Shown here piece by piece: positions 41,991 through 52,284 of a stretch of 64,000 nucleotides of DNA. The first letter of the stretch is position 1. Each line of letters begins with the position of its first letter. The stretch is from Agromyces bauzanensis (lineage in GTDB: Bacteria > Actinomycetota > Actinomycetes > Actinomycetales > Microbacteriaceae): contig NZ_BMMD01000008.1 in NCBI RefSeq assembly GCF_014645655.1, positions 62,001 through 126,000 of the forward strand, given 5' to 3'. The position numbers and the translations under genes are program-made. Under the pieces are notes generated by a model. That model searched no databases and was not told the origin of the DNA. It saw only the letters and a list, made by a program, of their open reading frames with translations.

Positions 41991-42791
41991 GTGAGCACCT
42001 CATCCGACCGGAGCACCTCATCCGACCGGAGCACCTCATCCGACCGGCCGGGCCGAGATCCCTACCGGGCGACCACGCCTGCGGCGACGCCCGCGGAACC
42101 GGTCGTCGACCGGAACAGCGACGGCGTCGACGACCGTCGCCAGGTCGTCGACCGCGACCGTGACGGCGTCGACGACCGGCGCGAGGTCGCGGATCGCGAC
42201 CGCCGCCTCGTCGATCGCAACGAGGTCGTCGCCCGCGAGCGCGAGGCGTTCGGCGGCGTGAAGGTGGGGTCGGCGTTCTTCGGCTGGCTCACCGCAACCG
42301 GCACCGCCGTGATCCTCACCGCGTTGCTCGCCGCGACCGGTGCGGCGCTCGGGCTCGGCATCGTCGATTCCGAGACCACCGTCGACGACGCCGCCGTCGA
42401 CGCCGCCGTCGACGCCGAGACCGTCGGCTGGGTCGGCGCGATCGCGCTGCTCGTGATCCTGTTCGTCGCGTACTACGCCGGCGGATACGTCGCCGGCCGG
42501 ATGGCGCGCTTCAACGGGATCCTGCAGGGCATCGCCGTCTGGGTGTGGGCGCTCGTCATCGCGATCATCGTGGCGCTGATCAGCGTCGTCGTCGGGAGCC
42601 AGTACGACGTGCTCGGCGAGTTGAATGTCTTCCCGCGGTTCCCCGTGGCCGAGGGCGATCTCACCGTCGCCGGCATCATCACCACGATCGTCGTGATCAT
42701 CGCGAGCCTCGGCGGCGCGATCCTCGGCGGCAAGGCCGGTACGCACTACCACCGCAAGGTGGACCGCGCGGGCCTGGTGCCCGAGCGGTAG
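41991..42791 (+). CDS. Four-helix membrane protein with EF-hand-like N-terminal repeats (paralog 2)
   Basis: The 266-residue product shares REAFGGVKVGSAFFG, GGYVAGRMARF and the basic end YHRKVDR with the preceding gene. Its N-terminus differs: three STSSDR hexapeptides (from an 18-bp DNA repeat), then DRNSDGVDD (residues 40-48) and DRDRDGVDD (54-62), a 14-residue period that resembles D-x-[DN]-x-D-G-x-x-D calcium loops, with a third degenerate unit at 68-76. GTG 41991 has GAGGGG seven bases upstream; an in-frame ATG at 41961 lacks this. Calcium binding is only inferred. Confidence 0.72.
   Translation: MSTSSDRSTSSDRSTSSDRPGRDPYRATTPAATPAEPVVDRNSDGVDDRRQVVDRDRDGVDDRREVADRDRRLVDRNEVVAREREAFGGVKVGSAFFGWLTATGTAVILTALLAATGAALGLGIVDSETTVDDAAVDAAVDAETVGWVGAIALLVILFVAYYAGGYVAGRMARFNGILQGIAVWVWALVIAIIVALISVVVGSQYDVLGELNVFPRFPVAEGDLTVAGIITTIVVIIASLGGAILGGKAGTHYHRKVDRAGLVPER
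41993..42046 (+). repeat. Three perfect tandem copies of an 18-bp unit
   Basis: The unit GAGCACCTCATCCGACCG is present at 41993-42010, 42011-42028 and 42029-42046. It is a multiple of three, so a change in copy number keeps the reading frame of the membrane protein and alters only its STSSDR tail. Confidence 0.95.
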
Positions 42792-42799
42792 ACCGCGGT

Positions 42800-42835
42800 G
42801 AAGGGGGCGGGGCGCGTCGGCGTCCCGCCCCCTTC
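42800..42835 (+). terminator. Terminator hairpin after the membrane-protein pair
   Basis: GAAGGGGGCGGG (42800-42811) pairs perfectly with CCCGCCCCCTTC (42824-42835) around a 12-base loop, followed by GCGTTTCC. Twelve base pairs make it the strongest hairpin in the window. Confidence 0.8.
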
Positions 42836-43013
42836 GCGTTTCCGAGAAGATCCGGGGATCTGAGGGTGAACCCGCCGGCGAGATCGACCTCGGATGCGCG
42901 GATCTCCTCCCTGGTGCGATGCGACGCGCGCGACGGTCCGCGAAGTGGGTGCTGCCGTAGCATCCATTCGCCGGTCGCAGGTCGATCGACGCGACACGCC
43001 GGCGTCCGCCGGT

Positions 43014-43046
43014 GTGTCGTCGGGATCGTCCTTCGACTCGTGAACG
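43014..43046. repeat. Short dispersed repeat, copy B
   Basis: Matches 39694-39726 at 29 of 33 positions. The left end overlaps the right arm of the inverted repeat 42993-43018. Confidence 0.6.
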
Positions 43047-43072
43047 ATGAGGCCGGGATCGGAGCGGGATGA

Positions 43073-45406
<2,334 letters not shown>

Positions 45407-45427
45407 CCGCGAGCGGGGGAGCGATCG

Positions 45428-45648
45428 ATGACGGATGACGCGGGCCGAGGTGCTGGAATCCGCAGGCCGAGGCGCCGCACCCGGCCCACGCGCACCAGGA
45501 CAAGCCGCCGAGTCCGTCCGCGCGTGGGCTCCTCGGGCTCCTGCCGGCGAAGTACGGCACGCCCGACGCGGAGGAGCCCGCGACGTACGCGGACGCGTAC
45601 GAGCTGTTGCGTCGCTACGGCATCGGCCTGTTCGGCGCACCCCGGTAG
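45428..45648 (+). pseudogene. Small actinobacterial ORF with a probable frameshift
   Basis: ATG 45428 opens MTDDAGRGAG, while the rest reads well only in another frame: NPQAEAPHPAHAHQDKPPSP, then ARGLLGLLPAKYGTPDAEEP and ATYADAYELLRRYGIGLFGA up to the TAG at 45646. The change is needed near 45455-45462 (GGTGCTGGAAT). The downstream frame has strong GC at third positions and plausible protein character, unlike shadows. A one-base deletion, real or a sequencing error, is the simplest reading. Function unknown; about 74 residues if repaired. Confidence 0.45.
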
Positions 45649-45651
45649 AAT
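45646..45651 (+). promoter_or_regulatory. -10 box of the gatC promoter
   Basis: TAGAAT begins with the stop codon of the small upstream ORF. Transcription would start about 28 bases before the gatC ATG, leaving room for its GGAG Shine-Dalgarno sequence. Confidence 0.45.
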
Positions 45652-45685
45652 CGGTGGGATCCCCATCCCGACACGACGGAGCAGC

Positions 45686-45985
45686 ATGTCCGAAATCAAT
45701 GCGGAGCAGGTCGCCCACCTCGCGAACCTCGCCCGCATCGCGCTCACCGAGGAAGAGATCGAGCACCTCACGGCGGAGCTCCGCCAGATCATGCAGGCGG
45801 TCGAGAAGGTGAGCGAGGTGGCCACGCCCGACGTGCCGCCGACGAGTCACCCCATCCCGATGCAGAACGTCTTCCGCGACGACGTCGTCGGTGATGTCCT
45901 CACGGTCGAGCAGGCGCTCTCGGGCGCACCCGAGTCCGACGGTTCGCGCTTCGTCGTCTCGGCGATCCTGGGGGAGGAGCAGTGA
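45686..45985 (+). CDS. gatC: Asp-tRNA(Asn)/Glu-tRNA(Gln) amidotransferase subunit C
   Basis: GatC clamps the A and B subunits together. The 99-residue protein has the standard start [20 protein letters not shown], a helix with [20 protein letters not shown] and the extended C-terminal stretch [14 protein letters not shown] lies five bases before the ATG. It overlaps gatA by four bases (GTGA). Confidence 0.95.
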   Translation: MSEINAEQVAHLANLARIALTEEEIEHLTAELRQIMQAVEKVSEVATPDVPPTSHPIPMQNVFRDDVVGDVLTVEQALSGAPESDGSRFVVSAILGEEQ

Positions 45986-47517
45986 GCGAGCACCTGGTCC
46001 GCCTCACCGCTGCCGAACTCGGCGAGCGTCTCGCATCGGGCGACGTCTCCTCGGTCGAGGCCACGCGCGCCCACCTCGACCGCATCGCCGCCGTCGACGG
46101 CGCGGTGCACGCGTTCCTGCACGTCGACGGCGAGCGTGCGCTCGAGACCGCCGCCGCTGTCGATCGTCGTCGCACTGCCGGCGAGTCGCTCGGCCCGCTC
46201 GCGGGTGTGCCGATCGCCATCAAGGACGTGCTCGTGACCGAGGGCATGCCCTCGACGGCCGGGTCCCGCATCCTCGAGGGCTGGGTGCCGCCGTACGACG
46301 CGACGCCCGTGCGCAAGGTGCGCGAGGCCGGCATGATCCCGCTCGGCAAGACCAACATGGACGAGTTCGCCATGGGCTCGTCGACCGAGCACTCGGCCTA
46401 CGGCCCCACCTACAACCCCTGGGACCTCGAGCGCATCCCCGGCGGCTCGGGCGGCGGCTCCGCGGCATCCGTGGCCGCCTTCGAAGCGCCCCTCGCCCTC
46501 GGCAGCGACACCGGCGGCTCGATCCGCCAGCCCGCGCACGTCACGGGCACGGTCGGCGTGAAGCCCACCTACGGCGCCGTGAGCCGCTACGGCTCCATCG
46601 CGCTCGCCTCCTCGCTCGACCAGGTCGGCCCGGTTACGCGCACCGTGCTCGACGCCGCACTGTTGCAGGATGTCATCGCGGGCCACGACCCGCTCGACTC
46701 CACGTCCATCCCCGAGGCATGGCCGTCCATGGCCGAGGCGGTGCGGCGAGCGGATGTCGCGGGCCTGCGCATCGGCGTGGTGAAGCAACTCGACTCCGAC
46801 GGCTTCCAGGCGGGCGTCCGCTCGCGCTTCCACGAGGCACTCGAGCTCCTGGAGCGCAACGGCGCCGAGATCGTGGAGGTGAGCGCTCCGCACTTCGAGT
46901 ACTCGATCGCCGCGTACTACCTGATCCTGCCCGCCGAGGCATCCTCGAACCTCGCGAAGTTCGATTCCGTGCGGTTCGGCCTGCGGGTCACGCCCGAGGG
47001 CGGCGGCACTGTGGAGCAGGTCATGGGCGCCACGCGCGAGGCCGGATTCGGCCCCGAGGTGAAGCGCCGCATCATCCTCGGCACCTACGCCCTGTCGGCC
47101 GGCTACTACGACGCGTACTACGGCAGCGCCCAGAAGGTGCGCACGCTCGTGCAACGCGACTTCGACGCGGCGTTCGCGAAGGTCGACGTGCTGGCCACCC
47201 CGACCGCGCCGACCACGGCGTTCAAGCTCGGCGAGAAGCTCGACGACCCGCTCGCGATGTACCTCAACGACGTCGCGACGATCCCGGCGAACCTCGCGGG
47301 CGTGCCAGGCATCTCGGTGCCCGTGGGCCTCGCACCCGAAGACGGGCTGCCCGTCGGCATCCAGTTCCTCGCGCCGGCCCGCGAGGACGCGCGGCTGTAC
47401 AACGTGGGCGCCGCCCTCGAGCGGCTCCTCGTCGAGCAGTGGGGCGGTCCGCTCCTCGACCGGGCCCCCGATCTTTCGTCACATGAGATGGCCGCGGCCG
47501 AGGAGGGTGTCGTCTGA
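45982..47517 (+). CDS. gatA: Asp/Glu-tRNA amidotransferase subunit A
   Basis: GatA is the glutaminase subunit, an amidase-signature enzyme. The Ser-cis-Ser-Lys triad is visible: Lys81 in IAIKDVLV, the cis-Ser in the Gly/Ser-rich [14 protein letters not shown] and the nucleophile Ser in [13 protein letters not shown]. Length is 511 aa. GTG is the start, within the end of gatC, and its stop touches the start of gatB, so all three subunits are translated from one message. Confidence 0.96.
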   Translation: MSEHLVRLTAAELGERLASGDVSSVEATRAHLDRIAAVDGAVHAFLHVDGERALETAAAVDRRRTAGESLGPLAGVPIAIKDVLVTEGMPSTAGSRILEGWVPPYDATPVRKVREAGMIPLGKTNMDEFAMGSSTEHSAYGPTYNPWDLERIPGGSGGGSAASVAAFEAPLALGSDTGGSIRQPAHVTGTVGVKPTYGAVSRYGSIALASSLDQVGPVTRTVLDAALLQDVIAGHDPLDSTSIPEAWPSMAEAVRRADVAGLRIGVVKQLDSDGFQAGVRSRFHEALELLERNGAEIVEVSAPHFEYSIAAYYLILPAEASSNLAKFDSVRFGLRVTPEGGGTVEQVMGATREAGFGPEVKRRIILGTYALSAGYYDAYYGSAQKVRTLVQRDFDAAFAKVDVLATPTAPTTAFKLGEKLDDPLAMYLNDVATIPANLAGVPGISVPVGLAPEDGLPVGIQFLAPAREDARLYNVGAALERLLVEQWGGPLLDRAPDLSSHEMAAAEEGVV

Positions 47518-49061
47518 TGGCGCGCGCAGAACTGATGGACTTCGACGAGGCGCTCGAGCTGTTCGAGCCGGTCATCGGTCTCGAGGTGCATGTCGAGCTG
47601 AACACGCGTACGAAGATGTTCTCGGCGGCCCCGAACCCGGCGAACTCGGAGTTCCACGGCGCCGAGCCGAACACGCTCGTCGCTCCGGTCGACCTCGGCC
47701 TGCCGGGCTCGCTCCCGGTCGTCAACGGCGAGGCCGTGCGCAACTCGATCTCGCTCGGGCTGGCGCTCGGCTGCGGCATCGCCGAGTCGTGCCGCTTCGC
47801 CCGCAAGAACTACTTCTATCCCGACCTCGCGAAGAACTACCAGATCTCGCAGTACGACGAGCCGATCGCCTTCGAGGGCTCGGTCGAGGTCGAGCTCGAG
47901 AACGGGCGGGTCTTCCAGGTGCCGATCGAGCGCGCGCACATGGAGGAGGACGCCGGCAAGCTCACGCACGTGGGCGGTTCGACCGGCCGCATCCACGGCG
48001 CGGAGTACTCGCTCGTCGACTACAACCGCGCGGGCGTGCCACTTGTCGAGATCGTCACGAGGCCCATCTTCGGCGGCGAGGCGGATGCCCCCGCGCTCGC
48101 GCGCGCCTACGTGTCGACCATCCGCGACATCGTCATCTCGCTCGGCATCTCCGAAGCGCGCATGGAGCGCGGCAACCTCCGGTGCGACGCGAACGTGTCG
48201 CTGCGCCCGCGCGCTGCGGCGGGTGAGCCTGCCGAACCCCTCGGAACGCGCACCGAGACGAAGAACGTCAACTCGTTCCGCTCGATCGAGCGGGCCGTGC
48301 GGCACGAGATCCAGCGTCAGGCGGCCATCCTCGCGAAGGGCGGCACCATCACGCAGGAGACCCGGCACTGGCACGAGGACACCGGCACCACGAGCCCGGG
48401 ACGGCCGAAGTCCGACGCCGACGACTATCGCTACTTCCCCGAGCCCGACCTGCTGCCGGTGGTGCCGTCGAGGGAGCTCGTCGAGGAGCTGCGGGCCGCG
48501 CTGCCCGAGCCGCCCGCCGCCCGCCGCCGCCGCCTGAAGACCGAGTGGGGCTTCACGGACCTCGAGTTCCTCGATGTCCTGAACGGGGGACTCCTCGTCG
48601 AGGTCGCGGAGACGGTTGCGGCCGGCGCCTCGCCGGCCGCCGCCCGCAAGTGGTGGACCGGCGAGCTCACCCGGCTCGCGAACGCCCGCGACACGGATGC
48701 CGCGTCGCTCGTCACCCCCGCCGAAGTCGCCGAACTCGCCGCCCTCGTCGAGGCCGGCACGCTCACCGACCGGCTCGCCCGGCAGGTGCTCGAGGGCGTC
48801 GCCGCGGGCGAGGGCTCCCCGAAGCAGGTCGTGGACGCCCGGCGCCTCGCCGTCGTGTCCGACGACGGGGCACTGGTCGCGGCGATCGATGAGGCGCTCG
48901 CCTCGCAGCCCGACGTGCTCGCGAAGATCCGCGACGGCAAGGTGCAGGCGGCCGGCGCCGTCATCGGCGCGGTCATGAAGGCGATGCAGGGCAAGGCGGA
49001 TGCCGCGCGGGTTCGCGAACTCGTGCTCGAGCGCGCCGCGGGTGCCGACGCCGGCGCGTAG
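47517..49061 (+). CDS. gatB: Asp/Glu-tRNA amidotransferase subunit B
   Basis: GatB binds the mischarged tRNA and its kinase domain activates the Glu/Asp carboxylate. Features are [20 protein letters not shown] near the start, [20 protein letters not shown] near residue 85, [16 protein letters not shown] near residue 216 and the C-terminal YqeY-like helical tail with [20 protein letters not shown]. Length is 514 aa. The first ATG overlaps the gatA stop; ATG 47535 is an alternative start. Confidence 0.96.
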   Translation: MARAELMDFDEALELFEPVIGLEVHVELNTRTKMFSAAPNPANSEFHGAEPNTLVAPVDLGLPGSLPVVNGEAVRNSISLGLALGCGIAESCRFARKNYFYPDLAKNYQISQYDEPIAFEGSVEVELENGRVFQVPIERAHMEEDAGKLTHVGGSTGRIHGAEYSLVDYNRAGVPLVEIVTRPIFGGEADAPALARAYVSTIRDIVISLGISEARMERGNLRCDANVSLRPRAAAGEPAEPLGTRTETKNVNSFRSIERAVRHEIQRQAAILAKGGTITQETRHWHEDTGTTSPGRPKSDADDYRYFPEPDLLPVVPSRELVEELRAALPEPPAARRRRLKTEWGFTDLEFLDVLNGGLLVEVAETVAAGASPAAARKWWTGELTRLANARDTDAASLVTPAEVAELAALVEAGTLTDRLARQVLEGVAAGEGSPKQVVDARRLAVVSDDGALVAAIDEALASQPDVLAKIRDGKVQAAGAVIGAVMKAMQGKADAARVRELVLERAAGADAGA

Positions 49062-49141
49062 CGGCCACGCGGCGCATTCACAGCCGGTTCGATGGCGGCG
49101 ACCGTAGATTTGGTCGTCCCTGAGCGATTGACGAGGACATC

Positions 49142-49768
49142 ATGGGTTTCCTGGACCGACTGTTCGGTTCGTCGGACGAGCGCACGGCCCCGCCGTCCCG
49201 GCCCGCCCCGCTCGCGCGCCGGCTGAGCGAGGACGAGCTGGCCATCGAGCGCTACCGCTACCTGCTGCGCACCGCCCCGCCCGAGTCGATCGAGGCGGTG
49301 CACGCCGAGGCCTTCGCCAAGCTCACGCCTGAGCAGCGGGCGGAGGTGTACCGTACTCTCGCCGAGCAGGCGCCCGCCGGTGAGCGTGTCGTCTCCGACG
49401 ATCCGGCGGCGCTCGCCCGCGCGGCGACGCGCGCCGAGATGCGCTCGCCGGGCACCATGGAGCGCGCCTTCGCGGGCGCGAATGCCGCGAACGGACGCGG
49501 TGGCGTCGGCGGCCCCTCGATGGGCCAGATGTTCGGCAGCTCGCTGCTGGGCACCATCGCCGGTGTCGTCATCGGCTCCGCGATCGCGCAGGCGTTCCTC
49601 CCCGATCCCTCCGCATTCGAAGCAGGCGGCGATGCGGGTGACGCCGGGGCGGATGCCTCCGGTGCCGAAGCGTCGGGTGGTGACGCTGGCGGAGACTACG
49701 GCGGTGGCGACTTCGGCGGCGGTGGCGACTTCGGCGGTGGCGACTTCGGCGGCGACTTCGGCTTCTGA
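49142..49768 (+). CDS. Conserved protein with one membrane segment and Gly/Asp/Phe-repeat tail
   Basis: I do not recognise a function. The 208-residue protein has an acidic, helical N-terminal half (LSEDELAIERYRYLLRTAPP, residues 29-48), one hydrophobic segment (GSSLLGTIAGVVIGSAIAQA, about residues 131-150) and a low-complexity tail of repeated GGGDFGG units. Homologs are sometimes mislabelled as cation-transporting ATPase; no P-type motif (DKTG) is present. GAGGA lies before the ATG. The tail comes from imperfect tandem DNA repeats (49704-49765). Confidence 0.7.
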   Translation: MGFLDRLFGSSDERTAPPSRPAPLARRLSEDELAIERYRYLLRTAPPESIEAVHAEAFAKLTPEQRAEVYRTLAEQAPAGERVVSDDPAALARAATRAEMRSPGTMERAFAGANAANGRGGVGGPSMGQMFGSSLLGTIAGVVIGSAIAQAFLPDPSAFEAGGDAGDAGADASGAEASGGDAGGDYGGGDFGGGGDFGGGDFGGDFGF

Positions 49769-49803
49769 CGCCGGCCCGGTCCGGCGATGACGGCGGCACG
49801 GGC

Positions 49804-49809
49804 TATGGT
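49804..49809 (+). promoter_or_regulatory. -10 box of a probable leaderless dinB promoter
   Basis: TATGGT with six bases to the ATG at 49816. No LexA-type box (GAAC-n4-GTTC) was seen close by. Confidence 0.5.
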
Positions 49810-49815
49810 CGCAGC

Positions 49816-51111
49816 ATGAGCAAGCAGGACGGCTCGTCGCGCCAGGTGACGACGGGGCCCGTCGACGACTCGGCGACGCCGATCCTGCACGTCGACATGG
49901 ACGCGTTCTTCGTGTCGGTGGAGCTGCTCAGCCGGCCCGACCTCCGCGGCAAGCCGGTGCTCGTCGGCGGCACCGCGGGGCGCGGCGTCGTGGCCGCGGC
50001 GAGCTACGAAGCGCGCCGGTTCGGCGTGAACTCGGCGATGCCCATGTCGATCGCCCTGCAGCGGTGCCCGAACGCCGTGGTGCTTCGCGGCGACTACGCG
50101 AGCTATTCGAAGTACTCGAAGCGGGTCATGGAGATCTTCGGCGAGATCACGCCGCTCGTGGAGCCGCTGTCGATCGACGAGGCGTTCCTCGACGTCTCGG
50201 GTGCCCGCCGCCTGCACGGCAGCCCTGCGGAGATCGCCTGGACCATCCGCGAGCGAGTGCGCGCCGAGACGGGGCTCACCTGCTCGATCGGGGTCGCGGC
50301 CACGAAGTACGTCGCAAAGGTCGCGTCGAGCCGGGCGAAGCCCGATGGGATGCTCGTGGTGCCCGCCGCCGACACGGTCGCGTTCCTGCACCCGTTGCCC
50401 GTCTCGGCGTTGTGGGGCGTCGGCCGGGTCACCGAGGAGTCGCTGCTGCGGCTCGGGCTCCGCACCGTCGGCGACGTCGCCGCGATGCCCCACGACGCGC
50501 TCGAGCGGGCCGTGGGCCCTGCGCTCGCGGCGCGACTCGGGCGGCTCGCGAATGGCATCGACCCGCGCGACGTGCACACGACACGCGCCGAGAAGAGCAT
50601 CGGCCACGAGAACACCTTCCACCACGACCTCACCGACCCCGACGAGATCCGGCGCGAACTGCTCCGCCTCTCGAACAACGTGGCGGTGCGGCTGCGCAAG
50701 GCCGGGCTGCTCGGTCGCACCGTGACGCTGAAGCTCCGCTACGGCGACTTCCGCACCATCACGCGGTCGCGCACGCTGGCCGAGCCGACGGATGTCGCGC
50801 GCCGCATCTACGACGAGGCATCCGACGCCCTGGCAGAGCTCGTCGGCCACGGCGAGCGCGTTCGCCTCATCGGTGTGCGTGCCGAGCACCTGCGGCCGTC
50901 GGGTGGCGGGGCGATGCTGTGGGATCCCGACGAGGGGTGGCGCGATGCCGAGCGCACGATCGACGAGGTCACCGCGAAGTTCGGGAAGGGCGCCGTGCGC
51001 CCGGCAACGCTCGTGCAGCCCGGCGGCGAGCGCCGCGGCGAACGGCCGCGCCCCGGCACCGACCTCGACGACGATGACGCCGCGGCCGCCGCTGCCGGGT
51101 GGGGGTGGTAG
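49816..51111 (+). CDS. dinB: DNA polymerase IV (Y family)
   Basis: DinB replicates past lesions. The palm acids are in HVDMDAFFVSVELL (residues 28-41) and LSIDEAFLDVSG; SYEARRFGVNSAMP, the SIGVAATKYVAKVASSRAKP segment and the thumb/little-finger domains follow. A C-terminal tail of about 30 residues rich in Arg and Asp (TDLDDDDAAAA) replaces the usual beta-clamp motif, so clamp binding is not evident. Length is 431 aa. Confidence 0.95.
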   Translation: MSKQDGSSRQVTTGPVDDSATPILHVDMDAFFVSVELLSRPDLRGKPVLVGGTAGRGVVAAASYEARRFGVNSAMPMSIALQRCPNAVVLRGDYASYSKYSKRVMEIFGEITPLVEPLSIDEAFLDVSGARRLHGSPAEIAWTIRERVRAETGLTCSIGVAATKYVAKVASSRAKPDGMLVVPAADTVAFLHPLPVSALWGVGRVTEESLLRLGLRTVGDVAAMPHDALERAVGPALAARLGRLANGIDPRDVHTTRAEKSIGHENTFHHDLTDPDEIRRELLRLSNNVAVRLRKAGLLGRTVTLKLRYGDFRTITRSRTLAEPTDVARRIYDEASDALAELVGHGERVRLIGVRAEHLRPSGGGAMLWDPDEGWRDAERTIDEVTAKFGKGAVRPATLVQPGGERRGERPRPGTDLDDDDAAAAAAGWGW

Positions 51112-51128
51112 CCCGCAGCACGGGCGAG

Positions 51129-51134
51129 TAGCGT
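51129..51134 (+). promoter_or_regulatory. -10 box of a probable leaderless promoter
   Basis: TAGCGT with seven bases to the ATG at 51142. Confidence 0.5.
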
Positions 51135-51141
51135 GGTCCGC

Positions 51142-51474
51142 ATGGCTGAACTCGTACTGGAACTCGCAGAGACCGTCGCCGGCGTCGGCGTGAAGACCTC
51201 GTACGGGGAGACGGTCGACATCGACGGCACCAAGATCGTGCCCGTGGCCCTCGGCTACTACGGCTTCGGGGGCGGCGGCGGCAAAGACGAGAAGGGCGAC
51301 GTGGGCAGTGGCGGTGGCGGTGGGGGCGCCTCGATTCCGCTCGGCGCATACGTCGGCCGTGGCGGCGACGTCCGGTTCGAACCGAATCTCATCGGACTAC
51401 TGCTCGTGGTCACGCCGCTCGTCTGGGTGACCGGCAAGGCGTTGAAGGTGGTCATCCGCGCGCTGAAGCGCTGA
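51142..51474 (+). CDS. GerW/YtfJ-family protein
   Basis: The 110-residue protein has the pattern of the sporulation-protein YtfJ/GerW family: VKTSYGETVDIDGTKIVPVA, a glycine-rich loop (residues 41-64, YGFGGGGGKDEKGDVGSGGG) and a final hydrophobic helix (LIGLLLVVTPLVWVTGKAL). In non-sporulating actinobacteria the role is unknown. The ATG is chosen because a TAGCGT box ends seven bases before it. Confidence 0.75.
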   Translation: MAELVLELAETVAGVGVKTSYGETVDIDGTKIVPVALGYYGFGGGGGKDEKGDVGSGGGGGGASIPLGAYVGRGGDVRFEPNLIGLLLVVTPLVWVTGKALKVVIRALKR

Positions 51475-51502
51475 GAGCGGCAACGGCCGGGTCGCTCCGG
51501 CG

Positions 51503-51508
51503 TATACT
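51503..51508 (+). promoter_or_regulatory. -10 box of the TPP-riboswitch transcript
   Basis: TATACT, the best -10 hexamer in this region, stands eight bases before the first bases of the TPP aptamer. Confidence 0.6.
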
Positions 51509-51515
51509 CAGTGGC

Positions 51516-51606
51516 GAACACGGGAGTCCGGTGAACCGGGCTGAGAGGAAGGTTCTCAACCTTCGACCGTCGAACCTGATCTGGGTCATGCCAGCGCAGG
51601 GAGGGC
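51516..51606 (+). promoter_or_regulatory. TPP riboswitch aptamer
   Basis: The conserved thi-box is complete: ACACGGGAG with its partner strand, CTGAGAGG (51541-51548) that binds the pyrimidine ring, CCTGATCTGGGTCATGCCAG, and GCGCAGGGA (51594-51602). The segment between them is a short variable P3 arm (GGTTCTCAACC). It precedes an ECF transporter operon for a thiamine precursor, the expected context. Confidence 0.95.
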
Positions 51607-51622
51607 ATCACTTCTCGATCCC

Positions 51623-51651
51623 GTGCCTCTTTCAACGAACAGAAAGGGCAC
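51623..51651 (+). promoter_or_regulatory. Shine-Dalgarno-sequestering hairpin behind the TPP aptamer
   Basis: GTGCC (51623-51627) and CTTTC (51629-51633), with one bulged T, pair with GAAAG (51642-51646) and GGCAC (51647-51651). The right arm holds AAAGGG, the Shine-Dalgarno sequence of the GTG at 51657. When TPP is bound this hairpin can form and stop translation, so control is likely at initiation. Confidence 0.65.
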
Positions 51652-51656
51652 GAACA

Positions 51657-52283
51657 GTGCACGCAACCGTCACCTCATCAGAATCGACCACGAGCGGCTC
51701 GCGCCGCTTCCGCTGGCGGGTGGTCGACATCGTCGTCGCGAGCGTCATCGGCGTCGCCGTCGGCGTCGTCTTCTGGGCCTGGGGCGCCGTGTGGGGGCCG
51801 ATCTCGGCACCCATCGAGGCGCTCCTGCCGGGTCTTCAGGCCGCGCCCGCCGCGGTCTGGCTCGTCGGGGGCGTGCTCGGCGCGCTCATCATCCGCAAGC
51901 CGGGCGCCGCGCTCTACACCGAACTCGTCGCGGCGATCGTCTCCGCGCTCATCGGCAGCCAGTGGGGCGGCCTCCTCACCATCGAAGCCGGACTCGTCCA
52001 GGGACTCGGCGCCGAGCTCGTCTTCGCGATCTTCCTCTACCGGAACTGGCGCCTGCCGGTGGCCCTGCTCGCCGGTGCCGTCGCCGGTCTCGGCATGGCG
52101 GTCAACGACCTGATCCTCTGGTACGTGGGCGCCGCGCCGACCTTCGCGATCGTGTACGTCATCTCGGCGGTCACCGGCGGTGCGCTCATCGCGGGCGGGT
52201 TGTCGTGGCTCGCCGTGCGCGGGCTCGCGCGGACGGGCGCGCTCGATCGGTTCGCCGCGGGACGCGAGCTCCGGTCGGTCTGA
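51657..52283 (+). CDS. ykoE: ECF transporter S component for thiamine precursor (YkoE family)
   Basis: S components bind the substrate in the membrane. The 208-residue protein has about five hydrophobic segments and matches the YkoE type: VVDIVVASVIGVAVGVVFWA near residue 20, KPGAALYTELVAAIVSALIG and GAELVFAIFLYRNW. YkoE systems take up hydroxymethylpyrimidine or thiamine, and the riboswitch supports this. The GTG start fits the AAAGGG Shine-Dalgarno sequence nine bases upstream. The ATPase gene starts two bases after its stop. Confidence 0.88.
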   Translation: MHATVTSSESTTSGSRRFRWRVVDIVVASVIGVAVGVVFWAWGAVWGPISAPIEALLPGLQAAPAAVWLVGGVLGALIIRKPGAALYTELVAAIVSALIGSQWGGLLTIEAGLVQGLGAELVFAIFLYRNWRLPVALLAGAVAGLGMAVNDLILWYVGAAPTFAIVYVISAVTGGALIAGGLSWLAVRGLARTGALDRFAAGRELRSV

Positions 52284-52284
52284 C

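Noticed and set aside
41993-42046. CRISPR-like array
   Set aside because: The three 18-bp units are directly adjacent without spacers and lie in frame inside a coding gene.
49704-49765. Regulatory or mobile repeat
   Set aside because: The GGCGACTTCGGCGG repeats encode the Gly/Asp/Phe tail of the 208-aa protein in frame; a coding low-complexity region is enough.
49816-51111. SOS (LexA) box in front of dinB
   Set aside because: No GAAC-n4-GTTC-like site was found between 49700 and 49816.
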